A DNA stretch of 64,000 bases from Cyanodermella asteris. Its lineage: Eukaryota; Ascomycota; Lecanoromycetes; Ostropales; Stictidaceae. Made by a program: the position numbers and the translations under genes. The stretch spans positions 186,001 through 250,000 of the forward strand of contig UYJD01000002.1 in NCBI GenBank assembly GCA_900618795.1, read 5' to 3'. Position 1 is the first letter of the stretch. Every line of letters begins with the position of its first letter. Under the pieces are notes generated by a model. That model had not been told where the DNA came from and ran no database searches. It saw nothing but the letters and a program-made list of their open reading frames with translations. This document shows, one piece after another, positions 44,974 to 55,519 of this stretch.

Positions 44974-47471
44974 ATGGCGGACGACGAGCCTTATGTACGG
45001 CGTTCCGTCAAGGATCTTGCCGCCGGACTGAAAGCTGGCGAGGTTGGCAGGGTCCCTGTCACTGCGAAACCCGCAAAGCCTGTCGTCAAGCCGAAGATTG
45101 ATCGGAGTCTCTCTGCCAGCGTACCTCCTGTCACCACCAGTGGGCCGGAGATTGCAAATCAGCCGGCAGGCAAACGCTCAGTGGTAAGAAATTCGAAGCC
45201 CCAGTCCAGCCTTTCCTGACGCTTCAGCAGGACGAGCCCACCCCGAGTCTCCCTCCGCGACGTCCTGGCGAGAGACCACCACCTCCGAGTGTGCCTCCTC
45301 GGCGAGACAATGGGTCTGCGAAAGGAAATCCTCCTGTGCCTGGCCTCCCGCCTCGCCGGCCAACCGACAATCCGTCTCTACCTCCCAGACGTCCGTCCGA
45401 ATCGCCATCAATAGCTGCCGACGCTGCCGCCGAACGTCCTTCGCTTCCCCCTCGGACACCGACAGACAGGCCTGAGCTGCCAAACCGTCGAGCATCGCAA
45501 GTATCGATCGCCTCCAGCATGTCCTCGGCATCCAGACTCAGCACAGCATCCGCGCGCACGAATGGGACCTCAAGAACAGCATCTTCAAGCGACCAGCCGC
45601 GCATCAAAGCACCTGTATACGACCCAGCGTCACTCCCGAAGCTACCACCTAAGCGAGAAAAGAAGGATGAGCAAGAAGCGCCAGCACCAGCTCTTCCAAC
45701 AAGGGGCAAGTCGGCAACTGGGCTGAACAAGGCGATCCACAATGAACCATCTGCGCCATCGCTTCCCACAAGACCAGACAGCGCAGCTCCAGCTCAGCCA
45801 CCGAGACGTCTTCCGCCAACAACAGTCCCACCCGCTCGTCCGCGACCCGAAAGATCACAAGAACAGAGTAACGGCACAAACGGCGCGAATGGGCATGCGT
45901 CTTCCCCCAGTGCAACTGGAGTCGTAACCTTGAATGCGCAGAATTTTGACGCGGTTGTGCTTCATTCTGGAAAGCCGGCTCTTGTGGACTTTTCTGCAAA
46001 CTTCTGTCACGTTTGCAAAAAGCTGGATCCCACTTATGACGAACTCGGAAACGACTTTGCACACGCGAGCGACCGTCTGGTGATTGGAAGAGTTGACTGC
46101 GCTGTGGAGAAGTCTCTGGGGTCTAGGTACAATATTGAGGCCTGGCCTACAATATACTGGTTCGACGGCAAAGGCAGCCCGCCCGAACAATATCCGTACA
46201 ACTGGGAATACGAGTGGCTTGCGAGGTTTATCGAAGAGAAGACGGGCCTGAAACCGATAAAAGGTTCTTCAGGACAGGGCGCACCACCCCCAGTACCTCT
46301 CGGAACTAGGCCTGATCTATCAGCAATTATGCATTCTAAGCCAAATGCATCCTCAGGAAGACCAGCTGCTTCAGGCCGTTTGCCGATGATGGGTTGCCTA
46401 CAGTGTCGCGACTTCTCCGCTGCCGACAACCACGCTGCAAAGTTTCCGAGGCAGAACGTGCGGTCCCTTAGCTCGCTTGCGCGGGAGCTCACGGCACCTT
46501 TCGATAATGCTACCGACAAAGCGAGGGTGATATTCACCTGGATGCATCACAACGTAGCATATGACTGTGCTTCGTTCTTCGGCAACTGTGTCCGGGGTGT
46601 AACACCTGATGAAGTCCTCAGATCTGGTCTCGCCGTTTGTTCAGGGTATGCGGGTCTCTATTCCGATCTCGCGTTGAAGGCCGGGCTTGAATGTGTCGTT
46701 ATAGGCGGGCACGGCAAAGGCTACGGGCACAAAGAACTCCAACCTGGTCAAGCCTGTCCTCCTGAGTCTCAAGGCCACGCGTGGAATGCGGTCAAGATCG
46801 ATTTTGGAGGCCCGAACGGCAACGGCCAGTTTTACTGGAAGTTGATAGATCCCTGCTGGGGTGCTGGCCATCTGGCTAATGATAAATATGAGAAATCTTT
46901 CCATCCCGGTCAATTCACCAACAGCAACATCGACTTTGGCCGCACTCACTTTCCGGAAAATCGCAAACACCAACATCGGGCGGACGGCCGTACGATTTCC
47001 TGGCAGGAGTATTTCATTGGTGACACAGGCGGCGAGCCTGCCTTCGTGTTTGGCAACATCGCTCCCCGCGAGGGCATCGACCGGGCTCATATGCTGCCTG
47101 CGCTGAAGCGCATTCCCCTGGACCCAGGTGCGCATGCAGCCACTGGTGGGATCGTTCGTTTCCAATTTCAGCGAATATGCGATCATTGGAATCCGGAGGT
47201 CAACGGTCCGGGCAAGGATCTACTGTACGTGCTGCCAACACAAGACAATGGTAGGAGGGTGCAAATGCCTTTCGAAACTAACGGTACATATTGGTGGTGC
47301 GACGTGCATGTCAGCAAGCTGGGTAAAAGAGGAGACAAGATCAACATCTGGACAGTCGACTCGATGGCCGGGAAAAGCAGTCGTGGAATGTCTCGGGACG
47401 AATATCTGAGACTGCAACGACAGGGCAATGGCTCAGGAGGAAGTGGACTTGCTAGCTGGGAATTGGTCTAA
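44974..47471 (+). CDS. Proline-rich protein with thioredoxin-fold and transglutaminase-like domains (Cyk3-related)
   Basis: Two exons, 44974-45183 and 45228-47471 (NAGNAG acceptor: exon 2 may start at 45231); about 817 aa. Residues 1-290 are disordered with many PPRRP/LPPR motifs, likely SH3 ligands. Residues about 297-415 form a PDI/thioredoxin-type domain: VVTLNAQNFDAVVLHSGKPA, a CxxC site FCHVCKK at Cys330/Cys333, and the cis-Pro segment WPTIYWFDG. Residues about 480-640 form a transglutaminase-like domain with an intact-looking triad: Cys541 (GLAVCSGYAGLYSDL), His587 (GHAWNAVKID), Asp611 (KLIDPCWGAG), ending in Cyk3-type C-terminal sheets. Cyk3-family proteins act at the cytokinetic ring. 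There is no signal peptide, so a cytosolic place is likely. The combination with a redox domain is unusual. Confidence 0.85.
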
Positions 47472-48698
47472 TTGCTTGCTAGCTGGGATTTGCTTTGTGG
47501 CAGTTTGCATTGATGCATGCTTATGGGCAGGTAATGCCAAAGAATCTCCTCTCAGGTCCGATTTTACCCTGGGCTACGAAATTACGATGAACAGTGAGAC
47601 GCCCGCTTTTCCTATTGCTCTTGATCGAATTGTGATTGCATATCTCCAATAATTGTCTTCTCCCAATTGAAGTGCCATTGTGCTCCTCAGAAATCATTCA
47701 TGTTTGCCACCGACGGACAAGGCTCCTCAATGACACGACGTCAGTGCTCGATAAACACTTCGACTCTAGACTTGCTGCCTTGAGAAGGCAGCTGCATTTT
47801 TGTCAGCTACGATTCGTCTCATTGCCTTTCAAGATTAGATTATACAAATCTGCTCAAGCACATCGTCAGGTAGACGTCAAGCCCTTCCAGGTCTCGGGTA
47901 GCATAACCTTCGACAGAACGTCTCGAACTGCAAATCGCGCACAACCAACAACCGTACAAGAAAAGCATGTAGCGAGATGGATCCTGGAACCCATCGCGAG
48001 GATACGGCGACGTCTGGCTCATTCTTTGACCGAGAAGCGCGATCTTTATTTGTATGTTTTGGCGAAAGGGGGGAGAGATGACTTTCAACGCTGTTCTGGA
48101 AAGACTATGTATTATGTTGCGCGGGCAATGCAGTCGATACGCGTTGCTATCCCTCTGTGTGAAGATCAAAACCGGAACTGTGGGTATATATTTGATATTC
48201 GGATCTTTAGTTCTCACGTCTTACGGGCTTCCAGCAAATACAGGGCGGTAGAGGCCTGGCTGTAATTGACACTCATTGGCGTAGCGCTTCGCTCAGCGGT
48301 TTAGTGGCTGGCAAATGTGTACCTCTACATTCGGCGGTTGAATTTTTGTTTGGTCTCCTTATCACCTGGGACACTGGTTCGATTCTCGATCTGCTCTTGC
48401 TTTTTGTCATCCTTTTGCTGCATGTTGGTTTCGCGCGCAGGTGGAAAGCGTGCTAGGTGGGGGATGTTGTGGCCAGTAAATCCTTTGGCCGTCTTGATGC
48501 GACCTGTGTGAGTCAGGGAACAGTAAATGGGCAAGTGAAGCGGTAGGTGAATGGAGCAGAGCTTGCACACGCTGCTGCATCTGTCCAGCTTGATTTTGTT
48601 CGCTTGCATCTTTCGTGGCACGCTGCTTGCCTGGTCTACAACACAACGTTTGAATATCCTGAGGTGACCAAATCTGTCTTTCACATTTTTCAATCTTC
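47472..48698. other. Long intergenic stretch
   Basis: About 1.2 kb. A 209-codon plus-strand frame at 47636-48265 and a 125-codon minus-strand frame at 47840-48217 overlap; neither has domain features, strong third-position GC or splice context. A near-B-box string GGTTCGATTCT lies at about 48377. I see no supported gene. Confidence 0.4.
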
Positions 48699-49238
48699 TT
48701 GAAAGATTACGTCTTTGACAGTAGCATCCTAACAAGCACGAGAAATGCAATCAGCTCATCCACATCTCAGGAGAATGATATGGAGGCGCACTTCAAGTCT
48801 GCGATAACCACCAAAGCTCGTCTGCGTCGTAGATTTGTTCACGAAGCGTGGGCACATTCGCTGAGCATGATGAAGACCGCATTTATCCACACAAGCAGAT
48901 CGTGGAACAAGTTACGGGCGATCGAGTTCGAGAACGAGCTCCGTGAGATCGTTTCAGTATTTCTTGACGATCTAATTAGCGATGCCGGAGACCTCATACA
49001 GCGGGGCGAGGAGCGCCTGGTGTCAATGCCACGAGTACAGGCTGATGTTGTCATGGCTGGACAAACCCCGGGTCCTGGACAGCATCAATTGGCTCTGCCC
49101 ATCCGGTCGACTACCGGCAATTCTTCAAGCCCCAGCAGTCATTCCAAGAGCATTCCTGAGGCTGATAGCCAAGCTCAACAGATCAATCGGATTGTAGCTT
49201 TCCAAAATGACATCTGGGACAATTTTGAGCTCGGTTGA
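48699..49238 (+). CDS. Hypothetical small protein (low confidence)
   Basis: An open frame of 179 codons; a likelier start is the ATG at 48780 (MEAHFKSAITTKARLRRRF). The sequence includes an amphipathic helical stretch (ELREIVSVFLDDLISDAGDL) followed by a Ser/Gln-rich tail. A second frame at 49311-49520 (SDVVCVWAIERRVTPANPEL, FEHLLKYLKETPEFAD) ends at a good donor (GGTGAGCATC), so both may be exons of one gene whose structure I could not resolve. No family recognised. Confidence 0.3.
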   Translation: MKDYVFDSSILTSTRNAISSSTSQENDMEAHFKSAITTKARLRRRFVHEAWAHSLSMMKTAFIHTSRSWNKLRAIEFENELREIVSVFLDDLISDAGDLIQRGEERLVSMPRVQADVVMAGQTPGPGQHQLALPIRSTTGNSSSPSSHSKSIPEADSQAQQINRIVAFQNDIWDNFELG

Positions 49239-50343
49239 CAGTTGCTCCTACAACTCATAGCGCTTCTGTCGCATCTTGCGATGTGCAGGTAAGATAGCTG
49301 GCCGCGTCCGGTGCAAGTCAGCGGTCTCGGGACGACATTGGAGAAAGCCAAGCGAACACCTGATTGCAAGGACATCCAGAGTATTTCCGATGTTGTGTGC
49401 GTATGGGCAATTGAGCGAAGAGTCACCCCGGCAAACCCGGAGCTCTCGACGTTTGAACACCTCCTGAAATACCTCAAAGAGACGCCAGAGTTTGCAGACT
49501 CCAAGAGCGCACGTAAAGGTGAGCATCGGTAATTTTACGGCTTGAAGTACTGATGATAATGTGGAAACTCTCATTGGTCGGGTCAGTGCATTGGTGGTCG
49601 CGGATGGCACTGAAGATGCTTCGGTAGCACCTTGTCCAAGAGGCGAGTGTCATAAAGGCTTCTGAACCGGATGTTTCTGGACCAACGGCAACGCCATTTA
49701 TGACGGATATGAAGAAGTTTCTGCAAATAAATTGTTGTCGTCTCAAACCAGGCCCTTTGCCGCCCATACAAAGTGAGCATGGAACAGCCAGCATGTTCGG
49801 TCCTGCACGTCTCTTTGCGGTGCTCTCGTGATTCTGTGTGTATTCCATGATAAGTAGATACTTCGTGAAACGCGAAGTCAACAGGTCGTCGGCGTTGTTA
49901 GAAGGCGCGTTGCTTGCGGGCACGTGACCTCGTAGTATTTAGCTCTTTACGAGCTCAGTTTTACTCTTTTTGAATTTATCATCCTTGAAATCGCCTACGA
50001 TAAGGCTTGTTTGATCACTTATTTGTTCTCTCGATTGGCTGTTTGAGCCTCACCGAAGTGCCTTGCCCAGACCTTACGGTCTGCGACCCTCCGACCAGCC
50101 GAGGCTTATTAGCGTCCCGAGCCGAGGCATCCTAACCTCATGCCGCTTTGTTTGTAGATGTAGCTTTGTACACTGAACGAGATACGCCAACATCGACTTC
50201 GAGGGTTTAATTCCAATGTGTTCTTTTGTTTGATACCACAAGAAAATCCATAAATCTAGATTGCGTCGTAATATTATTCCTCGCAGAGTCGGACACACCG
50301 TTGATCCATATCGGCCATTTTCCGACGATCCATCAGCTCAGCC
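49239..50343. promoter_or_regulatory. Region between the hypothetical gene and the thioesterase
   Basis: May contain a further exon of the hypothetical gene (49311-49520). The rest has short frames only and includes the thioesterase promoter. Confidence 0.4.
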
Positions 50344-51504
50344 ATGCCTCATCCCACAGTTGCAGCTTCCACAGCTCTCAAACCTCTCTCGTCCAATGTT
50401 TTCGAGTCCCTCTACGCCATTGAAGGCCAAGGTGGTGGTAGGACACTAGGCTTCGGCGGCTGGACCATGGCCTTCGGCCTCCACGCCGCCTGGTCCTCCC
50501 TGTCCGACACTCAACACCATCTACGGCTGTACTCCTGCCTGGGCACCTTCCTGGGTCCCTCAAACATGACTCAGAAACTCATCGCCACGACGAACACGCT
50601 ACGGGATACCCGGACGTTTGCAACCAGACATGTGCTCGTCTCCCAGCCTCAAGCCGATGGATCGTCGCGAATCGTTATGAGTTTGACGGCAGACTTTATG
50701 AAGCCGGAGCCAGGAGCATTCTTGAAGTATGCTGCCAAGCCGCTGAGAGACTATAGCCTGCCGGAGAGTGAGGGAGTATTGACGTGGGAGCAGATTGAGA
50801 AGAAAGCTAGGAAGGCGGGGGTGGAAGAGGATCGGATCACGATTGACAGGGAGGGTAGGAAGCACTTCTTTGCCAAGTACGATCAGAGAACCCCGATCGA
50901 AGGGTTTGGAGGGCAAAGTGCGAAAAGCTTGATCGCGACTGATGTGAGGTTGCCGATGGATGCGGAGGAGCCCACGGCGAAGAGCCAAGCGGAATGGTAC
51001 AGGCCGAAGGTCAGAATGAGCTCGTACAGTAAGTCTGGGTCTCACTGTCCTCGAGGTATCAGAGCGCTCCTCGGTGTCTGCTACTAGCTGCGCTCGCTCT
51101 CGGACACCTGCCTTCATCTCATGTCGCTGTCATGCATTCTTGATCGCACCGAGCCTGTGCGACGCCATATGTAATTATATAACCTTGCTGACTTCCTTCC
51201 AGTCGAAACTCTACTCAACATTCCCTACATCTTGGACTCCCAAATCGCCGCCGACGCAGGTGACTTGAATCGCATCGACTGGCGGAACGAAGCAGCAGCC
51301 TGTAGCAGCCTCGAATTTGCCCTCAGGGTCTTTGTCAACGAGCTCGACTTCAACGATTGGATCTTGAATGAGAACAAATCTGTGGCTGCCGGCGTGGGCA
51401 GGACTTTCCAAGAATCATGCTTATTCGACCGAAGCGGCAACATGCTTGTCATGCTAAGCGAGCAATGCGTACTGAGACCGAAGAAGGAATTTGCCAGGAT
51501 ATGA
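50344..51504 (+). CDS. Acyl-CoA thioesterase II-like (TesB double-hotdog)
   Basis: Two exons, 50344-51028 and 51203-51504, with a 174-nt phase-1 intron (GTAAGT, CTGAC, TCCAG) joining RMSSY to IETLLNIPYILDSQIAADA; 328 aa. TesB hallmarks: GGRTLGFGGWTMAFGLHAAW, RLYSCLGTFLGPSNMTQKL, DTRTFATRHVLVSQ, then in exon 2 FNDWILNENKSVAAGVGRTF and FDRSGNMLVMLSEQCVLRP, the second hotdog motif. It hydrolyses acyl-CoA to free acid and CoA. The C-terminus (EFARI) is not a PTS1, so a peroxisomal location is not evident. Lies 2 kb from a peroxisomal acyl-CoA oxidase, which may be coincidence. Confidence 0.88.
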
Positions 51505-52156
51505 GCCGCTGCTCTTGGCTGGGGAAAAGCTGATCGAGTGAATGCTTGATCCCACTGGCCTGACAGGATGGATTCGAGCAGCTTTCATGTATGTGCCAGG
51601 CGACAGAGGGCCTGTCACAGTATGACGCGGCTGGACGTGCTCGCGTCCAGTTGGACAGGATGAATGCGAGGGTCATGATCCTTTGCTTGAGAATATGAGG
51701 GGGCCTGACTTGGCAAGTAAGCATCAGCGATTCAACATCCTGCGGAGAGCTGAGATGCAACACACCCCGGAGGTGTATACAACAGCTGACCGTGTTCACG
51801 TCAGAATCATTCCAAACGGAGCACCAAGTCGCTTCTCGCGATGATTTCCAGATAGAAACATTTACGTCAGACCTCCAGCTTGGCGATGACTCCAAGTCGC
51901 GACTCAACCACTGACAATCGAGCGGCTCCACGGGATAAATGGCCAAGAGTAAGCCTCATCAGCTACCCCGGCTCCAAACGTGAGCAGTCAGCCTCACACC
52001 ATGTCCGTCGCGTATGCCTAACTCGAGTGCCCCATTCCGGTCTCAGTACTGTGTTTCTGACCATAAATACCGACCTCCTCCCTTCGAGCCTGCTGCCATG
52101 CCACCGAAACATTCCTCTCGCAGCATTGCTCCAAGTCCAATACAAGTCCGGCCATT
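51505..52156. promoter_or_regulatory. Promoter of the small secreted cysteine-rich protein
   Basis: About 650 nt. A TATA-like ATAAATA at 52063-52069 lies 88 nt before the start codon, followed by a CT-rich leader. The minus-strand frame over 51449-51946 is not supported. Confidence 0.5.
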
Positions 52157-52410
52157 ATGAAGTTCAGCCTCGCATCTGCCCTCACCTTCCTCCTGGTGGC
52201 TTCTGTCCAGGCACAAAACTGCGCTCTTTTCAACACGCCCTGCTCGCCCGAAGGCAAAGAATTGTGCTCGTGTGATCGACGTGGAATCGTAAGTGCGATT
52301 GGTCGACATGATCGAAAAAACGAAGCTGACATCGAGTCTCAAAGAACGTGTGCAAGAAGGGAGGCGATGGGCAATTGAGATGGGCCACTACTGGCAGGCT
52401 CTGCCAATAA
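52157..52410 (+). CDS. Small secreted cysteine-rich protein (effector-like)
   Basis: Two exons, 52157-52288 and 52345-52410, with a 56-nt phase-0 intron (GTAAGT donor, GCTGAC branch, CAAAG acceptor); 65 aa. The signal peptide is MKFSLASALTFLLVASVQA, so the mature chain is about 46 residues with six cysteines: QNCALFNTPCS, ELCSCDRRGI, NVCKK and RLCQ at the C-terminus. Six cysteines in under 50 residues suggests three disulphides, the profile of fungal apoplastic effectors or antimicrobial peptides. No family recognised. Intact frame, strong signal peptide and good splice sites make the gene credible; the biological role is inference. Confidence 0.75.
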
Positions 52411-52890
52411 AGTGGTTCGGCAACTAGTCTCGCTTCAATTACGGGATTGGGTGTGACATGAGACGGCAACGCAAGCAGTCTAGAGATGGAGAAGAGCAAT
52501 ATCAAAAAGCTGAGATCCGAGTCTCTTCAGGGCATCGATATATGGGTCCAAGACCAATACCATCGTATCTGAGTGCTCGTAGCTGACCAGGACCTTCTTC
52601 TTGTGACTGCACTGCGACAATAAAACCCCCCAGAACATGTCCATTGCATCATGGGACACTTTTACCGGAAGTGAGACGTAGTCACGTCCAGATGCACCAG
52701 ATCCAAGTCACGTAGTCGACAAAGGTGAAAAACATGGGCTCCAAACAGTTGGAGCTGGGATCGGCCGTCGCATGATTGATACTCCGGACTGCATGCACCT
52801 TGTAAAGATCTCGCGCTTCTTCCCCCGTTTGCTTGATCCTGATGCGAAAAAGTCATCAAGGACGGGCTAAAAAGAGAAAGTCAAAAGAGC

Positions 52891-52894
52891 AAAA
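52891..52894 (-). terminator. Probable Pol III terminator (first T4 after tRNA-Lys)
   Basis: The minus strand reads ...AAAAATTTTGC; this is the first run of four T after the tRNA 3' end, about 53 nt downstream, so the primary transcript should include the T-arm-like element. Confidence 0.5.
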
Positions 52895-52906
52895 TTTTTG
52901 GTCGAC

Positions 52907-52924
52907 GTCAGGAATTGAACCTGC
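52907..52924 (-). other. T-arm / B-box-like element in the tRNA-Lys trailer
   Basis: Minus strand CAGGTTCAATTCCTG: a 4-bp stem (CAGG/CCTG) around TTCAATT, with GGTTCAATTCC matching the B-box consensus. It begins about 25 nt after the tRNA 3' end. No matching acceptor, D or anticodon arm for a second tRNA is visible. Confidence 0.5.
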
Positions 52925-52946
52925 ATGTGTGATTTTGTGTGGAATC

Positions 52947-53032
52947 AGCCCAACGCGGGAGTCGAACACGCAACCTTTCGATTGTCCTCTCGTGTAAGAG
53001 TCGAATGCTCTAGCCGATTGAGCTAGCCGGGC
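52947..53032 (-). tRNA. tRNA-Lys(CUU) with a 12-nt intron
   Basis: Folded by eye on the minus strand: acceptor GCCCGGC/GTTGGGC (two G-U pairs), D arm GCTC-AATCGGCTA-GAGC, anticodon stem TTCGA/TCGAA with loop CTCTTA-intron-A and anticodon CTT, variable loop AGGTT, T arm GCGTG-TTCGACT-CCCGC with one T-C mismatch, discriminator T. The 12-nt intron CACGAGAGGACA sits after position 37, the canonical site. The A box TAGCTCAATCGG and B-box-like GTTCGACTCC are in place. Amino-acid identity is from the anticodon. Confidence 0.92.
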
Positions 53033-53360
53033 CATGCGACCAATTTGCAATGAACCTTTCAGTGCTTACAAACAAATATATTCCCAACAAAATCAAGCCT
53101 ACGCTTTTTCGTCTCGCTCCGGACACAGCTGATGAGATCCGGGCATAGCAGGCGATCAAGTCACATCCAGAAATTCGCGGAGTGCCTTACATTGCAAGCT
53201 TCAATTCGCAAGAATATCCTTAGCACATACGCACACAACTTGAAACGCCGACATAGATTTTCGGATCAAATTAATTTAAGATCTCGTCAGCATATCCCTC
53301 CCAATTCTAATCTAGAAGTCTACATCTATATACAAGAATGAACGAAAGGACGTCGGCCGT
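53033..53360. other. Between tRNA-Lys and acyl-CoA oxidase 3' end
   Basis: 328 nt, A/T-rich toward 53250-53340. It holds the tRNA 5' flank and the oxidase 3' UTR. No gene. Confidence 0.5.
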
Positions 53361-55519
53361 TTACAATTTCGCACCAAACTTTTGTCGCTCATCCTTCTTG
53401 ACGAGGACCTCAGAGTCGGGGTAAGGGTCAATCGTCAACGCGTTCAACGGGTTCAGCTGGCTGGCGCGGTGGAACATGTCCTCGTACACCTTGCCGTCTT
53501 CGCGGCCCAAACTGCTGTCGAGCTGCCAATCGGGGAACGCCCAGGCATCGACCAAGCGCACGGCGTGGGGTCGGATCTCCTTGAGCAAAGTCATGACGGC
53601 CTTTGTGCGCGCAAGCTGGATCTGTCTGACGGTTGTGGCGGAGGATGTGAAGAACTCGCTTGCCTCCTTCTCTAGCGTGTGCAGGGAGTAGAGGCGGAAG
53701 AGCTTGTGCATGAGTGTTCGTGTCTCCTGGTCAAGCGTGTCGGCGCGTCCGCCCGGCTGCAGTGCCTCGTAGAAGTTCTTGACGACGAGGTACTGGCTGT
53801 GTGCGGTGGAGAGTCTCCAGAAGTCGACGAGCAGACTGTTCCAAGATTGCTTCTCCTCGTCACGGTGCTTCAAGGCTTCGAAGGTTAGGAAAGCTGCTCG
53901 CCAGGCGAATGCTTCAACAATGTCCTCGTCCTTGCCGAGAACATCGAATGCGGCACCCATATCCCGTCGGTCGAGGAAGTTCTTCAGGATACGAGAAGTG
54001 TCATTGTCGGTGGCCTTGCCGGACAGTACAGCACGGGCAGACTTCAACAAATATCGGGCAACCTGCTGGGTAAGCATATAGTTGTCGCCCTCCCAAGTAA
54101 TGGTCGGCAGATAGTCCGCGTACCAACTGCCGATACCAGAGAAAGACGAATAACCGTGACCACCGCATGTCTTGCGGCACATCTCAAGACCTTCAGCTGC
54201 GATAGTGGACGAGAGAGCCTTGAGACCACACGATGTAGCGTGGAGATCGGCTAGGACATCAGCGCCTGGGTTCAGCTCCTCGGGTCCAGCTCCACGCTTC
54301 TTGCTTCCCGACGAGGCTTTGCCAGCGTCCGACTTCATCTGTCGCTGATTGGCAGCGTACAGATCCATCATACCCTGTCCGGTGAAGTGAAGAGCGAAAG
54401 TGGCAGCCAAAAGCGGGAACAGCCGCTGCTGGACCATTGTGTAGTTGAGAACCTGGTTCTCGCCAGTCTCCCACTCTTTAGCATCGCGATCCTGGAATTG
54501 ACGACGGACGCTGCAATATCTTGTAGCGATAGTGACACCACGAGCCAGGACCGATCCAGATTCCAAGACAATGTGTGATCGCACCCACGTCAGAGTACCG
54601 TAGACGAGCGAGGCGTTGCGAGGGCGAATGTACTTGTTGGTGTTGGGGTCGACACCTGAGAAGCGGGCAAGCATGTTGACGTGAGGGACCTTGACGTGGT
54701 TGAGGAGGAGGAAACCATTGTCCATGGTGCTGCATCCATTAGCACTCTCTCACATAGGCGTGGCAAACCTGACAACACTCACTTGTAACCGAACTTGGGA
54801 CCGATATCGCCGACGTGGATGTTCTCCAGCGGCTCATGTGTCTTGAGATCTCTGATGTGCACGACGAAAGGATGAGGACCATAGTTCTTGCCCTCGATGA
54901 ACAGTTGGGCCATAACCACGGCGTGGTTTGCCGTTCGTCCCAAACTTCCAATCCACCACTTGGCAGCGGTCAAACTGGGTGAGTGGATAGTGAAGGTCTT
55001 GTCGTCCGGGTTCCACGTCGCCGTCGTCTCCAAACCTCTGACGTTGCTACCGTGACCAAGCTCAGTCTGAGCATAGCAACCAATGTATTCGTACTTTTCC
55101 GCCTTCTCCAAGAACAACTTGTGCTGCTCAGGCGTACCCTGATCCCTCAAAGTGATCAAAAACATACTGGCGTGGAGACCGTATGGACCAGGCTCGCTGA
55201 TCAAGCCTGTGGCTGTCTCGTAGTCGTCCAGATTCCAGCCATGCTTGACGGACAGCTGCCTGAGCCTCTTTGCGCGGGCCAGTGCACGTTGGAAGCGCTC
55301 AACACGGCCATCGAAGTAGTTGTTGCTCTTGTCGAAGACTGGATCGGCCTGCAGGACCTTCAAGATCTCATCTCGCTTGTTGATGACCTCTTTTGTGAAT
55401 AGGAATTCGGACAGCTTCTCAACATTGAGATTGCTCTGACCGCGCTCTTGGGCGAGTAGCTGGGATCCCTGCGGACCGGCGGGGATCAAGTTCTTGACCC
55501 AGGAAGGAGTGGGGGCCAT
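53361..55519 (-). CDS. POX1: Peroxisomal acyl-CoA oxidase
   Basis: Two exons, 55519-54783 and 54729-53361, with a 53-nt phase-2 intron (GTGAGT, GCTAAT, TGCAG) joining GDIGPKFGYN to TMDNGFLLLNHVKVPHVNML; 701 aa, the usual length. First enzyme of peroxisomal beta-oxidation: FAD-dependent dehydrogenation of acyl-CoA to trans-2-enoyl-CoA with H2O2 release. Motifs: CYAQTELGHGSNVRGLETTA (FAD contact), KWWIGSLGRTANHAVVMAQL, and CGGHGYSSFSGI followed by the catalytic-Glu region ITWEGDNYML. The C-terminus AKL is a PTS1 peroxisomal signal. Neighbours do not form an operon-like unit. Confidence 0.95.

Larger units (their letters stand above)
52411..52946. other. Intergenic, includes trailer of the tRNA gene
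   Basis: Short frames only. The right end (52891-52946) is the tRNA-Lys 3' trailer region with a T-arm-like element and oligo-T. Confidence 0.5.

Noticed and set aside
47636-48265. 209-codon plus-strand frame
   Set aside because: No motif, mixed codon choice, and a comparable frame exists on the opposite strand.
48366-48390. Near B-box string GGTTCGATTCT
   Set aside because: Mismatch at the last consensus base and no tRNA fold around it.
51449-51946. 165-codon minus-strand frame downstream of the thioesterase
   Set aside because: Overlaps the thioesterase 3' end, no family features.
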